Counted from the first letter of the stretch, positions 41,449-51,322 are shown. The stretch is 64,000 nucleotides of DNA from Nitrincola salilacus (GCF_046271865.1 NZ_CP176580.1:124001-188000); one strand, 5' to 3'. Numbers and translations: made by a program. Notes: generated from the sequence alone by a model not told the origin.

Positions 41449-41987
41449 ATGGCAAAACTAACCGCAACTCAGGTGCAGTCTTATGCTCGCGCCGCAACAG
41501 CAAACAAGAAATACAGCGATGGCAATGGCCTACATTTTTGCGTAAGAAAATCAGGCATGCCGTATTGGATGCTAAGGTATACCAGCCTAAACGGACGACG
41601 AGAAGCAAATCTCGATCAATACCCAAGTATGACCCTGGCAGAATCTCGGCTTGAAGCATCTAAAATGCAGCTACAACTTCAGCAAGGTGAAGACCCATTA
41701 GCGATCCGCGCCATTGAAACCATCCCTGAGATCCAAAATGTCAGTCAGCTGTTTCAAGATTGGTATGCCAAAGACTTAAGTCGCCGGTTAAAGCACCCAA
41801 ATATACCCAAACGTGTTTTTACCAAAGAGATTGTGCCAGTGTTGGCCAACTCCCCCTCCGCGCTGTGCGACCAACGCACGTGCGCGAAGTATTAGAGCGC
41901 ATCCGGGAAAGCAACCGCCCAACCATTGCCAACGACACCTTGATGTACATGAAGCAGGCGTGTTACGGGCAAATGAATATTGGGTGA
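41449..41987 (+). pseudogene. Tyrosine integrase, frameshifted and truncated
   Basis: The first 140 codons encode the arm-DNA-binding domain of P4-type integrases (KLTATQVQSYARAATANKKYSDGNGLHFCVRKSG, then a strand pair). After about 41860 the frame shifts, and the following piece (REVLERIRESNRPTIANDTLMYMKQ) continues the core-binding domain before stopping. The catalytic domain with the Arg-His-Arg-Tyr residues is gone. A full integrase is about 400 residues. The island can no longer move by its own integrase. Its place next to yicC agrees with yicC-specific integrases. Confidence 0.88.
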
Positions 41988-42815
41988 AGTAGAAGTAGAT
42001 GGTAACTTTGCTGGTTGGACAAGGTGCGTTTACCCTCTACCCAGCATTAAACCAGTGCGACAATGCGCCAGAGCGACTAACCCGCTTGGCCTACCAGTTC
42101 CGCGCATTAAACAAGCGCACCTAGGCTGCCCCCATTCACCAATGGCTGAATAACATTGGCGCACAAGTAATTGCGGAAAAGTGGCAGAGCCCTGAGCAAT
42201 TGTCAAATTTATACTGCTACCTTTACCTGAGGTTGACGGCCAAGCGCAAGGCGGATTGGTTTTGTTGCCGGCATATATGGATGGCACTTTTAAATCCAGA
42301 GTTTTGCAACCAAATACGCCGGCAATCGCCTGTATCTTTTGGTGCATTGCGCCAGATGCTTCAACTTTGCACCCCAAGCAGCAAAACCGAGCCTTCTGCC
42401 TGCCCAGTGCGCCAGAGCAAATAGGCAAACCTTGTACTGGGTTGCTGCTGACTGGTTTAAGGAAGAACAACAGAAAAACGACAGGGCAAAGTGATCAGCC
42501 ACCAGATTAACTTGGCACTGCTGCACCACCTTTGTGGGCTGGAAAATGATGTATGGTTTAGGGCGAGTGTCGCTATTTTTTAGCTCGCTCTTACTTGTTT
42601 TGGCTTCGTCATAAATGTCGGTACCGGACAATAGCTACTTCATTCCTCGGTGCAAGCCCATATCGGGTCAATTCAGTCACACTCAAGCATTACGCCAAAA
42701 ATACACAAATTACAGTAACGGCGTTTTTGCAAAATAAAAGTTGACAGGTTGTAATTCTCTGCTTACACTGATTCACAAGTTGCAGAAACGCCATTACAAC
42801 GCATTTGAGGTAACA
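41988..42815. other. Degenerate stretch in the island
   Basis: No intact gene is seen in these 828 bases. A frame from 42000 runs to 42424 with one in-frame TAG at 42123, and a second frame reads on to about 42510. The joined text looks like decayed coding sequence of unknown family. The last 200 bases are AT-rich and could hold the promoter of the next gene. The missing part of the integrase gene probably lay near here. Confidence 0.45.
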
Positions 42816-43394
42816 ATGAAAGTTAATTTGAAAAAAATTGCCTCTGTACAGATGGGACACTCGTTTAGGTCAAAGCTTGAGCCAGACGCTAATGGAAATA
42901 TCTCTGTTATCCAGATGAAGGATCTTACTGAAGATAACCGACTAAATGCCCAAGAGCTAGTGCAGATTGCTATGCAGGACTTAAAGGATCATCACAGAGT
43001 TAAACATAACGACTTAGCATTTCGCTCTAGAGGTCAAACCAATACGGCAGCATTGATTGACCAAGAGTTGAACGATGCTGTTATCGCTGCGCCACTGTTA
43101 CGAATTCGGGTTGAAAGTGATTCGGTTATGCCTGCGTATTTATGCTGGTTTATTAATCAACCGACTTCACAAGCAGTATTGCAAAGTAAGGCAACAGGCA
43201 CGGCGGTAAGAATGATTGGCAAACCTGCACTTGAGGATCTGGAGATAGTGGTCCCTAGTCTCGATGTGCAGAAAAAGATCATTGAGATTTACCAATTATC
43301 CATCAACGAGCAGAAGCTAATGAACGCATTAGCAAAGAAAAAGGAGATGTTAACTGACGCAATATTAATGAATTTAGCAATGAATACCCAGTAA
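42816..43394 (+). CDS. Half-size type I restriction specificity subunit (HsdS-like)
   Basis: The 192-residue protein carries one target-recognition domain (SVQMGHSFRSKLEPDANGN, VIQMKDL) and one coiled-coil part (PSLDVQKKIIEIYQLSINEQK). A full HsdS has two of each. ATG 42816 is preceded by GAGG. Half subunits can dimerise into a working S subunit, but no matching M or R is next to it. It comes before a DUF2188 gene and the main operon with its own full HsdS. It may belong to another system or be a swap partner. Confidence 0.8.
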   Translation: MKVNLKKIASVQMGHSFRSKLEPDANGNISVIQMKDLTEDNRLNAQELVQIAMQDLKDHHRVKHNDLAFRSRGQTNTAALIDQELNDAVIAAPLLRIRVESDSVMPAYLCWFINQPTSQAVLQSKATGTAVRMIGKPALEDLEIVVPSLDVQKKIIEIYQLSINEQKLMNALAKKKEMLTDAILMNLAMNTQ

Positions 43395-43488
43395 TGACAG
43401 TTACTGGGTTTAGACGAGCCGAAAGTGTGACAGCACTTCTAGCAAAACTTTAATCCACGTTTCATTTGAAAAAACAGGAGCCGAAATT

Positions 43489-43734
43489 ATGGCAAAGAAT
43501 ACATCATCAAGCAAGGGCAATACCCGACATGTCGTACCACATCCTGATGGATGGGCGAACAAAAAAGGCGGTGCCGAACGCGCTTCAAGCGTACACAGCA
43601 CCAAACGAGAGGCCGAAGCTGCGGCGCGCGAACAAAGCAAGCGCGAAGGCTCTGAGCTTTTTGTACATGGCAAAGACGGCCAGATACAACGCAAAGATAG
43701 CCATGGTAACGACCCTAAAGACATTAAAGGATAG
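43489..43734 (+). CDS. DUF2188 protein
   Basis: The 81-residue hydrophilic protein has the family pattern RHVVPHPDGWANKKGGAERAS, then a helix rich in Lys/Glu/Ala and FVHGKDGQIQRKDSHGNDP. DUF2188 proteins are small, of unknown function, and are often found in accessory regions. A good ribosome site (AGGAG) precedes it. The next gene starts eight bases after its stop. Confidence 0.85.
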   Translation: MAKNTSSSKGNTRHVVPHPDGWANKKGGAERASSVHSTKREAEAAAREQSKREGSELFVHGKDGQIQRKDSHGNDPKDIKG

Positions 43735-43742
43735 GAGCCCTT

Positions 43743-43973
43743 ATGAGTGATGAATACAAAAAGAAAATTGGTATACCTGAATCGCATACCCTCAACATCG
43801 TGAGCAGTCAGTGGTCGCAACGAAAAGGCCAAGACACTGATACCTATGAATGTGAAGAGTTAAACGAGCAAGGTGAAGTCATTGCACGGTACACCATAAA
43901 GGACAGTACATCGATTTACCCTCCATTTGGGCGTTCGATTACCTGGACTCAGTCTGCCGTACTCGATTCTTAA
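43743..43973 (+). CDS. Small conserved-looking protein of unknown function
   Basis: The 76-residue protein is not recognised. It is acidic and appears to be all beta with a central YECEELNEQGEVIARY segment and an end with SITWTQS. AGGAG lies before the ATG. It sits tightly after the DUF2188 gene, so the two form a pair, probably island cargo. A GC-rich inverted repeat (about 43989-44022) follows its stop. Confidence 0.6.
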   Translation: MSDEYKKKIGIPESHTLNIVSSQWSQRKGQDTDTYECEELNEQGEVIARYTIKDSTSIYPPFGRSITWTQSAVLDS

Positions 43974-43985
43974 CCTTTTAACTTA

Positions 43986-44022
43986 CAGCTAGCGGGGCGC
44001 TACCGGTATAGCCTGCCCCGCT
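43986..44022 (+). terminator. Possible hairpin before hsdM
   Basis: AGCGGGGC and GCCCCGCT pair over eight bases with a short loop, followed by TTATAG. It separates the small genes from hsdM and may end their transcript. Confidence 0.6.
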
Positions 44023-44055
44023 TTATAGACACTGACCAAATTTGAGGGCGAATTA

Positions 44056-45690
44056 ATGGACAAAAGCATGAGCGATAAAATTCAACAAAAAGACATCAAC
44101 AATGCAGCATGGGCTGCATGCGATACTTTCCGTGGCGCGGTAGACCCTGCGCAATACAAAGACTACATCCTAGTAATGCTGTTCGTAAAATACATCTCCG
44201 ATGTATGGAATGACCACTACGCAGAATATAAAAAGCAGTACGGTGACGACGATGTCCGTATCAGACGTAAGCTTGAGCGCGAGCGTTTTGTACTGCCAAT
44301 GGTTGAACTGACAGAAGAAGTTGAAGACAAAGCAACCAAAGAGAAGAAAACCGTTGTTACCGATACCTTTTTGGCCAACTACTATTCATTGTTAGAGCGT
44401 AAAAACGAACCCAACATTGGCGAGCTGATCAACATTGTTTTAGAGCATATTGAAACCGCGAACAAAGCCAAGTTAGAAGGCGTATTCCGTAACATCGACT
44501 TCAACAGCGAAGCCAATTTGGGTAAAACCAAAGACCGCAACCGCCGCCTAAAAACCTTGCTGGACGACTTCAACAAGCCCGCACTCGACATGAGCCCGTC
44601 GCGCGTGTCTGAAGATGTCATTGGTAACACCTACATCTACCTTATTGAACGCTTTGGCTCCGATGCAGGTAAAAAAGCCGGTGAATTCTACACCCCACAT
44701 AAAGTCTCTGAGCTAGTAGCCCGTCTGTCTGCACCCAAATCGGGGGCGCGTATTTGTGACCCAGCCTGTGGCTCAGCCGGTTTATTGATTGAAGCCGCAC
44801 GCCAAGTGGGCGACCGCAATTACTCACTCTACGGCATGGAAGTCAACGGCAGCACTTGGGCGCTTGCACGTATGAACATGTTCTTGCACGGCTCAGACTC
44901 TGCTCGTATTGAATGGTGTAACACCCTCACCTCACCAGCGCTGGTCGAAAATGACAGACTGATGAAGTTTGATAACGTGGTTGCCAACCCACCGTTTTCA
45001 CTCGACAAATGGGGTTCAGAAGACGTTGAATCCGACAGATACAACCGCTACTGGCGCGGGCTACCACCTAAATCAAAGGCCGACTTTGCCTTTATCAGCC
45101 ACATGGTTGAAGCCGCCGTTGAAAAAGAAGGTCGTATTGCCGTAGTAGTCCCTCATGGTGTGCTGTTTAGAGGCGCAGCTGAAGGCCGTATTCGTCAACA
45201 ACTGATTGAAGAAAACCTATTGGATGCCGTGATTGGTTTACCTGGCAACTTATTCCCAAGCACTGGGATTCCAGTGGCAATCCTGATATTCGACCGCTCA
45301 CGTGAAAAAGGCGGTGCCAATGAAAACCGCAAAGACGTGCTGTTTGTCGATGCCAGCGGCAAAGATCATTACCAAGCAGGGAAAAACCAAAACATCCTGC
45401 TGGATGAACACCTAGACAAAATTATTGCAGCGGTAACAGCCCGTGAAGAGGTAGAAAAATACGCCCATTTAGCCACCTTTGACGAGATCAAAGAGAACGA
45501 CTTTAACCTGAATATCCCGCGTTACGTCGATACCTTCGAAGAAGAATTAGAAATCGACATTGTCGCCGTGCAGGCTGAGATCACCACCCTTGAAACTGAA
45601 CTTGCCGAGGTTCGCGGCAAAATGGCAGCGCTGTTGAAGGATATTGTGCCTAACGAAGCGCAAAGCAACACAACGGAGGCGGCTGAATGA
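44056..45690 (+). CDS. hsdM: Type I restriction-modification DNA methyltransferase HsdM
   Basis: HsdM transfers methyl to N6 of adenine within the asymmetric target chosen by HsdS. The 544-residue protein has an N-terminal HsdM domain (NAAWAACDTFRGAVDPAQYKDYIL), motif I DPACGSAGLL near 235-244 and motif IV NPPF near 311-314. EFYTPHKV lies before them and a coiled C-terminus follows. Length and motifs are complete. It heads the overlapping operon hsdM-dinD-dinD'-hsdS-hsdR-ygjP. Confidence 0.96.
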   Translation: MDKSMSDKIQQKDINNAAWAACDTFRGAVDPAQYKDYILVMLFVKYISDVWNDHYAEYKKQYGDDDVRIRRKLERERFVLPMVELTEEVEDKATKEKKTVVTDTFLANYYSLLERKNEPNIGELINIVLEHIETANKAKLEGVFRNIDFNSEANLGKTKDRNRRLKTLLDDFNKPALDMSPSRVSEDVIGNTYIYLIERFGSDAGKKAGEFYTPHKVSELVARLSAPKSGARICDPACGSAGLLIEAARQVGDRNYSLYGMEVNGSTWALARMNMFLHGSDSARIEWCNTLTSPALVENDRLMKFDNVVANPPFSLDKWGSEDVESDRYNRYWRGLPPKSKADFAFISHMVEAAVEKEGRIAVVVPHGVLFRGAAEGRIRQQLIEENLLDAVIGLPGNLFPSTGIPVAILIFDRSREKGGANENRKDVLFVDASGKDHYQAGKNQNILLDEHLDKIIAAVTAREEVEKYAHLATFDEIKENDFNLNIPRYVDTFEEELEIDIVAVQAEITTLETELAEVRGKMAALLKDIVPNEAQSNTTEAAE

Positions 45691-46550
45691 AGCAAGAATT
45701 AATCACCCAGCTTAGTCAAAGCTTTAATCAGACTTCCCACACATGGGAGGGTTCAGAGATAGAGTATTGGTATGCTCGCGACCTTCAGAAAATGTTGGAA
45801 TACAGCGATTGGCGTAACTTTATCAAAGTGATCGAAAAGGCCAAAGAAGCCTGTAGCAACAGTGGTGGTAAGGTCGAAAACCATTTCGTTGGCGTCAACG
45901 AAATGGTCACCATTGGCTCGGGTGCAGAACGGAAAATAGACGACATAATGCTCACCCGTTATGCCTGCTATTTGATCGCTCAAAACGGCGATCCCCGCAA
46001 AGACGCTATTGCCTTTGCTCAAACCTACTTTGCTTTGCAAACGCGCAAGCAAGAGCTCATTGAAGAGCAGCTACGTCTGCAAGATCGCATTCAAGCGCGA
46101 GAGAAGCTTCGAGAGTCAGAAACAGAGCTGTCTAAAAATATTTACGAACGCGGTGTTGACGATAAGGGCTTTGGTCGCATTCGTTCGCGCGGTGATGCAG
46201 CATTGTTTGGCGGTAATACCACCCAAAGCATGAAGAACAAGCTCAGCGTACCCAAAAGCCGTGCTTTGGCTGACTTTTTGCCGACGGTGACCATTGCAGC
46301 CAAAAACCTAGCTACCGAAATCACCAATCACAACGTGCGTCAAAATGATCTGCAAGGTGAAGGTTCGATTACTGATGAACACGTGCAAAACAACAAAAGC
46401 CTGCGCGATATGCTTGGTGAGCGTGGCATTAAGCCAGAAGAGCTGCCGGCCGAAGAAGACCTAAAAAAGCTAGAGCGCCGAGTGAAATCCGATGAAAAAC
46501 GCCTGATCAAAGCGGCGGAGCTACCCAAAGATGCCAAGGAGGAAAAATGA
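45687..46550 (+). CDS. dinD: DNA-damage-inducible protein D (DinD-like), BRO-N domain
   Basis: The 287-residue protein overlaps hsdM by four bases. Its first half is a BRO-N/DinD domain: YWYARDLQKMLEYSDWRNFIKVIEKAKEACSNSG, LTRYACYLIAQNGDPRKDAIAFAQTYFA and TRKQELIEEQ. Its second half (GDAALFGGNTTQSMKNKL, ALADFLPTVTIAAKN) differs from the E. coli protein end. E. coli DinD is SOS-induced and inhibits RecA filaments. The E. coli C-terminal part appears here in the next gene. Its place inside a type I operon suggests work with restriction or with the DNA damage it causes. Confidence 0.85.
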   Translation: MKQELITQLSQSFNQTSHTWEGSEIEYWYARDLQKMLEYSDWRNFIKVIEKAKEACSNSGGKVENHFVGVNEMVTIGSGAERKIDDIMLTRYACYLIAQNGDPRKDAIAFAQTYFALQTRKQELIEEQLRLQDRIQAREKLRESETELSKNIYERGVDDKGFGRIRSRGDAALFGGNTTQSMKNKLSVPKSRALADFLPTVTIAAKNLATEITNHNVRQNDLQGEGSITDEHVQNNKSLRDMLGERGIKPEELPAEEDLKKLERRVKSDEKRLIKAAELPKDAKEEK

Positions 46551-46846
46551 TGTTAAACACAACACACCATTTTTCCCAAGTGGGAAATAAGGTCCTGCAC
46601 CAACACATGGGCAGTACCGAGCTTGCCGCTAACCTGTTCCGTGCCACGCAAACGGAAGAGAAACTAAAGCGTGATCAGGTCAGCAATAAAGCCCATGCCA
46701 ACCAGACTCATTTTGAAGTGGGCGCAAAAGTGCGCGCCACCATTGAGGAGCTGAGCGGCACCATGCCAGAGGATTTGCCAACGCCGGAAAAAGGCATTCC
46801 CCAGTTGGCGCGTGCGCAGAAGAAGTTGGAGGGTGATAATGAATAA
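46547..46846 (+). CDS. Free-standing DinD C-terminal domain
   Basis: This 99-residue protein overlaps dinD by four bases. Its sequence (LHQHMGSTELAANLFRATQT, EEKLKRD, ANQTHFEVGAKVRATIEELSGTMPEDLPTPEK) matches the last third of E. coli DinD almost residue for residue. So the E. coli DinD plan is split over two genes, with the first keeping another C-terminus. The start ATG is in place with AAGGAGG before it, so it is expressed as its own protein rather than being a broken tail. Confidence 0.82.
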   Translation: MMLNTTHHFSQVGNKVLHQHMGSTELAANLFRATQTEEKLKRDQVSNKAHANQTHFEVGAKVRATIEELSGTMPEDLPTPEKGIPQLARAQKKLEGDNE

Positions 46847-48062
46847 GTACACTCAACCACTTGCTAATTTAGTCGTGTCCAAAGGCCTACAAACAGGGCC
46901 TTTTGGCAGCCAATTAAAAGCAGAAGAATACACTGAAGACGGTATCCCCATTGTTATGCCTAAAGATATTTATGGAGGCAAAATAAAAACAGATACCATT
47001 GCTAGGACTTCTATAGAAAAAGCCAAAAGCCTTCAAAAACACTTTTTACAGGAAGGAGATATTCTTTTTCCTAGACGAGGAGACCTTGGACGAATAGCAG
47101 TTGCGTCCAAAGATAATGAAGGATGGATCTGCGGTACCGGTTGCATTCGAGCAAGGTTGAGTGAAGAAGTACTTCCTAAGTATATTCACCAATTTGTCCT
47201 AATGCCCCAAGTTGTAAGATGGCTTGAAAATAACGCACTTGGGCAAACAATGTTAAACCTAAACACCACTATTATTGGTGAATTACCGGTTTATGCCCCA
47301 CCAATGGAAACGCAAGAAAGTATCGCTGATGCTTTGCATACGTGGGACAACGCCATCGAAAAAACGGAGGCGTTAATTGCGGCCAAGGAAAAGCAGTTTG
47401 AGTGGTTAGCTCAGTCGATTATTCGTAAAAGATGTTCTAACTGGAAACATTATCTAGCTAAAGATTTATTTGATAGTGTTTCATCTAAAGGGCATCCAGA
47501 CGAGGAGCTTTTATCCGTTACTCAAGACCGAGGCGTAATTCCTAGAACGATGTTAAAGGGTCGAGTAATGTCTCCGGCGGGTAGTACTGCGGGCTACAAG
47601 CTAGTTGAAAAAGGTAACTTTGTAATCAGTCTACGTTCATTTCAAGGTGGTCTTGAGTACTCTGATTACCGTGGGATTGTTAGCCCTGCTTACACTGTTC
47701 TTTCTTCAAAGAAGGAAATACATTCTGGCTTTTACCGACACTTCTTCAAGTCATATATTTTTATTGAAAAGTACTTATCGGTTGCGGTTATTGGTATTCG
47801 TGACGGCAAACAAATTAGTTCTACCGATTTTGATACGGTCAAAATCCCTTACCCTGATATGGATGAACAAATAAAAATCGCCTCCCAGCTGGACACGGCA
47901 AGGCAAGAAATTGAATTACTAAAAGATCTCCTTGATAAATACCGCAGCCAGAAACGTGGCTTGATGCAAAAGCTGCTTACAGGTGAATGGCAAGTTGGTA
48001 GCAGTACCCAGTCTGGCGCTGAGGGAGCACTTCAGGAGCTTTCAAAGGAGAGCGTCGCATGA
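46839..48062 (+). CDS. hsdS: Type I restriction specificity subunit HsdS
   Basis: HsdS chooses the bipartite DNA target for the methyltransferase and nuclease. The 407-residue protein has two target-recognition domains, about 1-190 (LQTGPFGSQLKAEEY start) and 195-385. Each is followed by a coiled coil, with ESIADALHTWDNAIEKTEALIAAKEK and QIKIASQLDTARQEIELLKDLLDKYRSQKRGLMQKLLTGEW as conserved spacers. ATG 46839 follows GGAGGG and overlaps the previous stop. It overlaps hsdR by four bases. Confidence 0.95.
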   Translation: MNKYTQPLANLVVSKGLQTGPFGSQLKAEEYTEDGIPIVMPKDIYGGKIKTDTIARTSIEKAKSLQKHFLQEGDILFPRRGDLGRIAVASKDNEGWICGTGCIRARLSEEVLPKYIHQFVLMPQVVRWLENNALGQTMLNLNTTIIGELPVYAPPMETQESIADALHTWDNAIEKTEALIAAKEKQFEWLAQSIIRKRCSNWKHYLAKDLFDSVSSKGHPDEELLSVTQDRGVIPRTMLKGRVMSPAGSTAGYKLVEKGNFVISLRSFQGGLEYSDYRGIVSPAYTVLSSKKEIHSGFYRHFFKSYIFIEKYLSVAVIGIRDGKQISSTDFDTVKIPYPDMDEQIKIASQLDTARQEIELLKDLLDKYRSQKRGLMQKLLTGEWQVGSSTQSGAEGALQELSKESVA

Positions 48063-51000
48063 GCACACCGCCTGTCAATTACGTAGCAAACTCAGAGCCT
48101 TCGGGCTTTGAGTTTAACGAAAAGTACTTATCGCAAATTCCTGCCCTGCAACAGTTGATCAATTTGGGCTATCAGTACCTCACCCCTGAGCAGGCATTAG
48201 CCGAACGGGGTGGGCGCAGTGCCAATGTGATTTTGGAAGGGGTGCTTCGTCAGCAGCTAAAAAAGATTAATCGTATCCACTATAAAGGTGGCGAGTATCT
48301 GTTTAGCGAGGAGAACATTCAAACCGCGATCCAAAAGCTAAAAAATATTAAGTTTGATGGTCTGCAAAAAACCAATGAGTCGATTTACGATTTAATCACC
48401 TTAGGCTCAGCCATGGAGCAAACCATTGAGGGGGACTCAAAAAGCTTTACCCTCAATTACATTGATTGGAAAAACCCTAGCAACAACAGCTTTCATGTAG
48501 TCGCTGAGTTCTCGGTTGAGCGCGCACGCAGCACCGATACTGTACGACCCGATATCGTACTGTTTGTCAATGGCATTCCCTTTAGCGTGATTGAATGTAA
48601 GTCACCTAAAGTGGATGTAGAGCAAGCCGTATCGCAAAATATTCGTAACCAGGGTGATGACTATATTCCGCGCCTGTTTACTTATGTGCAGCAAGTGTTG
48701 GCGGTGAATAAAAACGCCGCCCAGTATGCCACAGCTGGCACACCTAAGAAGTTTTGGGGCGTGTGGAAAGAGCAGGAAGATAAACCGGCCGATGTCGATA
48801 AAAACGTAAACACCACTTTAGACGAAGACACTAAAACACAGCTATTCAGTGGCGAGTTTGCCGCCGCACGGCCATTTTTTGATGCGCTAGAGGCAGAAGG
48901 TAAACGCTTGGTGACGGAACAAGACAATGCCATTCACAGCCTGTGCCGTCCAGAGCGTTTATTAGATTTGGTGTATCGCTTTACCCTGTTTGATGGTGGC
49001 ATTAAAAAAGTGGCACGCTATCAACAATATTTTGTGATTAAAGCGACCATCGCCCGAATTAAGCGCCTGACCAATAAAGGCAATGGCTCTAAGGAAAACC
49101 GCCAAGGGGGTGTTATTTGGCATACCCAAGGCTCGGGTAAATCGCTGACCATGGTGATACTCACCCGCGCTATGGCGCTAGAGCCGCAACTTATCAACCC
49201 AAGAATCATTTTAGTTACCGACCGGGATGATCTTGATAAACAACTGGGTAATACCTTTGCGGCCTGTGGTTTAAGCCGCGAACGTGCCACGTCTGGCCGA
49301 AATTTGGTGAAACATCTAAAAAATAAAGTGGGCCTGATCACCACACTGATCCACAAATTTGATAAAGGCTGGGTGGCCGAGAAGTTTGTGGATGAGTCGC
49401 ACGATATTTTTGTATTGGTCGATGAAAGTCACCGCACCAACTTTGGCTCATTGGCGGCCCGAATGCGCCAAATGCTGCCTAATGCCTGTTTTCTTGGCTT
49501 TACCGGTACGCCACTACTGAAAAAAGAAAAGAATAACTTTGCCAAGTTTGGTGGCCTGATTGAGCCGCACTATACCATTAAACAAGCGGTTGCCGACGAA
49601 GCAGTATTGCCACTACTGTACGAAGGCCGACATGTTGAGATGGAGCAGAATCAGTCGGCTATTGACCTATGGTTTGAGCGCCACACCACCGATTTAAGCA
49701 AAGAACAAAAGGCCGACCTTAAAAAGAAATACGCCCGCGCTGAAATGCTAAACAAAGCTGATCAAGTGATATATATGCGCGCCTTTGATATCAGCGAGCA
49801 TTTTCGTGCTAACTGGCAAGGTACCGGCTTTAAGGCTCAGCTGGTCGCCCCCGGAAAATCGGCTGCGCTAAAGTATCAAGAGTTTCTACAGGATATTGGT
49901 ACCGTGACCACAGAGGTGGTAATTTCTGGCCCAGATACCCGTGAAGGCCACGATGAAGTGGACGAAGGACCAACCGACGAAGTAGGTAAGTTCTGGAATA
50001 AAATGATGAAGCGCTTTGGCTCTGAAGAAGAGTACACCAAGCAAATCATCAACCAGTTTAAGCATGGTGATGACCCTGAAATACTCATTGTGGTGGATAA
50101 GCTATTAACCGGTTTTGATGCACCGCGCAATACCGTGCTGTATCTATGCCGAACGCTGAGAGAGCACACGCTGTTACAGGCCATCGCTCGGGTTAACCGC
50201 CTTTACGAAGGCAAAGAGTTTGGCTATATCATCGACTATGCCAGCGTATTGGGCGAGCTGGATAAAGCCTTAACCATGTACGAAGCCTTTGAAGGGTTTG
50301 ACGAAGATGACTTAGCAGGCACGCTCACCTCCATCAATGAGGAAGTGTTTAAGCTGCCACAGCGTTACTCTGACTTGTGGGATTTGTTTAAAGCCGTTAA
50401 AAACTCAAAAGACGAAGAAGCCTACGAGGTGTTGTTGGCCGATGACGAGTTGCGTGAAGAGTTTTACGAGTGTTTATCGGCATACAGTAAATCTTTAGCC
50501 ATCGCTTTATCGTCTGAGCAGTTCATCATGAGCTCTGATGAGAAGAAGCTACAAACCTATAAAAACGATTTAAAACGTTTTCAGAACTTAAAGGCGGCGG
50601 TTAAGTTGCGTTACGCCGAGGCGATTGATTATCGCGACTACGAGCCGAAAATTAAAAAGCTGCTGGATACCCATATTCAGGCTAATGAGGTGACTCAGCT
50701 TAACGAGCCAGTGAATATTTTTGATGAAAAAATGTTTACCGCCGTGAAAGAAGAGCAAGGGGTTTATCAAGCTAAAACCACAGCGTCAAAAGCGGACACC
50801 ATCGCCCACGCCACGAAGCGCAGTATTTCGGAGAACATGGATGAAGACCCTGCGTTTTATGAGAAGTTTTCGAAGCTGATCCAAGCAGCCATTGATGACT
50901 TTAAGGCTAAGCGCATCTCAGACTTAGAATATCTCAATCGAGTGATTGATATTCGTTATAAGGTAGCCACTAAGCAGCATGATGATATGCCCGATTGCAT

Positions 51001-51322
51001 TCGTGAAAACGACGAAGCGTGTGCCTACTTTGGTTTGATTAAGCCGCAGTTTCAGCAAGTGGCAACACTCAATGAGTTAGATGATGCTCAGCTAGATGTC
51101 ATTGCCGCACAAACATCGTTGGCGATACAAAAAATCATTGATGCTCATTGGAAGGTCGATTTTTGGGACGATTCCGACGTTCAAAAAACGGCGATGAATG
51201 ATATTGACGATTTTCTTTATGATGAAGTCAAAGAACAGTACGGTGTGACGCTGAGTTTAGAGCAAATGGACGAAATCATTGAGAAAACTATGCAGGTTGC
51301 GAAGCACCGGAGGCATTCTTGA
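48059..51322 (+). CDS. hsdR: Type I restriction endonuclease subunit HsdR
   Basis: HsdR moves DNA with ATP and cuts it at a distance when the target is unmethylated. The 1087-residue protein has the N-terminal nuclease domain with PD-(D/E)xK set (RPDIVLFVNGIPFSVIECKSP, near 160-180). The helicase motor follows with Walker A HTQGSGKSLTM near 357-367, DESHRTNFG near 455, and FTGTPL. Motif VI-like RVNRLYEGKEFGYIIDY is near 705-720. All key parts are intact. Confidence 0.96.
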   Translation: MSTPPVNYVANSEPSGFEFNEKYLSQIPALQQLINLGYQYLTPEQALAERGGRSANVILEGVLRQQLKKINRIHYKGGEYLFSEENIQTAIQKLKNIKFDGLQKTNESIYDLITLGSAMEQTIEGDSKSFTLNYIDWKNPSNNSFHVVAEFSVERARSTDTVRPDIVLFVNGIPFSVIECKSPKVDVEQAVSQNIRNQGDDYIPRLFTYVQQVLAVNKNAAQYATAGTPKKFWGVWKEQEDKPADVDKNVNTTLDEDTKTQLFSGEFAAARPFFDALEAEGKRLVTEQDNAIHSLCRPERLLDLVYRFTLFDGGIKKVARYQQYFVIKATIARIKRLTNKGNGSKENRQGGVIWHTQGSGKSLTMVILTRAMALEPQLINPRIILVTDRDDLDKQLGNTFAACGLSRERATSGRNLVKHLKNKVGLITTLIHKFDKGWVAEKFVDESHDIFVLVDESHRTNFGSLAARMRQMLPNACFLGFTGTPLLKKEKNNFAKFGGLIEPHYTIKQAVADEAVLPLLYEGRHVEMEQNQSAIDLWFERHTTDLSKEQKADLKKKYARAEMLNKADQVIYMRAFDISEHFRANWQGTGFKAQLVAPGKSAALKYQEFLQDIGTVTTEVVISGPDTREGHDEVDEGPTDEVGKFWNKMMKRFGSEEEYTKQIINQFKHGDDPEILIVVDKLLTGFDAPRNTVLYLCRTLREHTLLQAIARVNRLYEGKEFGYIIDYASVLGELDKALTMYEAFEGFDEDDLAGTLTSINEEVFKLPQRYSDLWDLFKAVKNSKDEEAYEVLLADDELREEFYECLSAYSKSLAIALSSEQFIMSSDEKKLQTYKNDLKRFQNLKAAVKLRYAEAIDYRDYEPKIKKLLDTHIQANEVTQLNEPVNIFDEKMFTAVKEEQGVYQAKTTASKADTIAHATKRSISENMDEDPAFYEKFSKLIQAAIDDFKAKRISDLEYLNRVIDIRYKVATKQHDDMPDCIRENDEACAYFGLIKPQFQQVATLNELDDAQLDVIAAQTSLAIQKIIDAHWKVDFWDDSDVQKTAMNDIDDFLYDEVKEQYGVTLSLEQMDEIIEKTMQVAKHRRHS

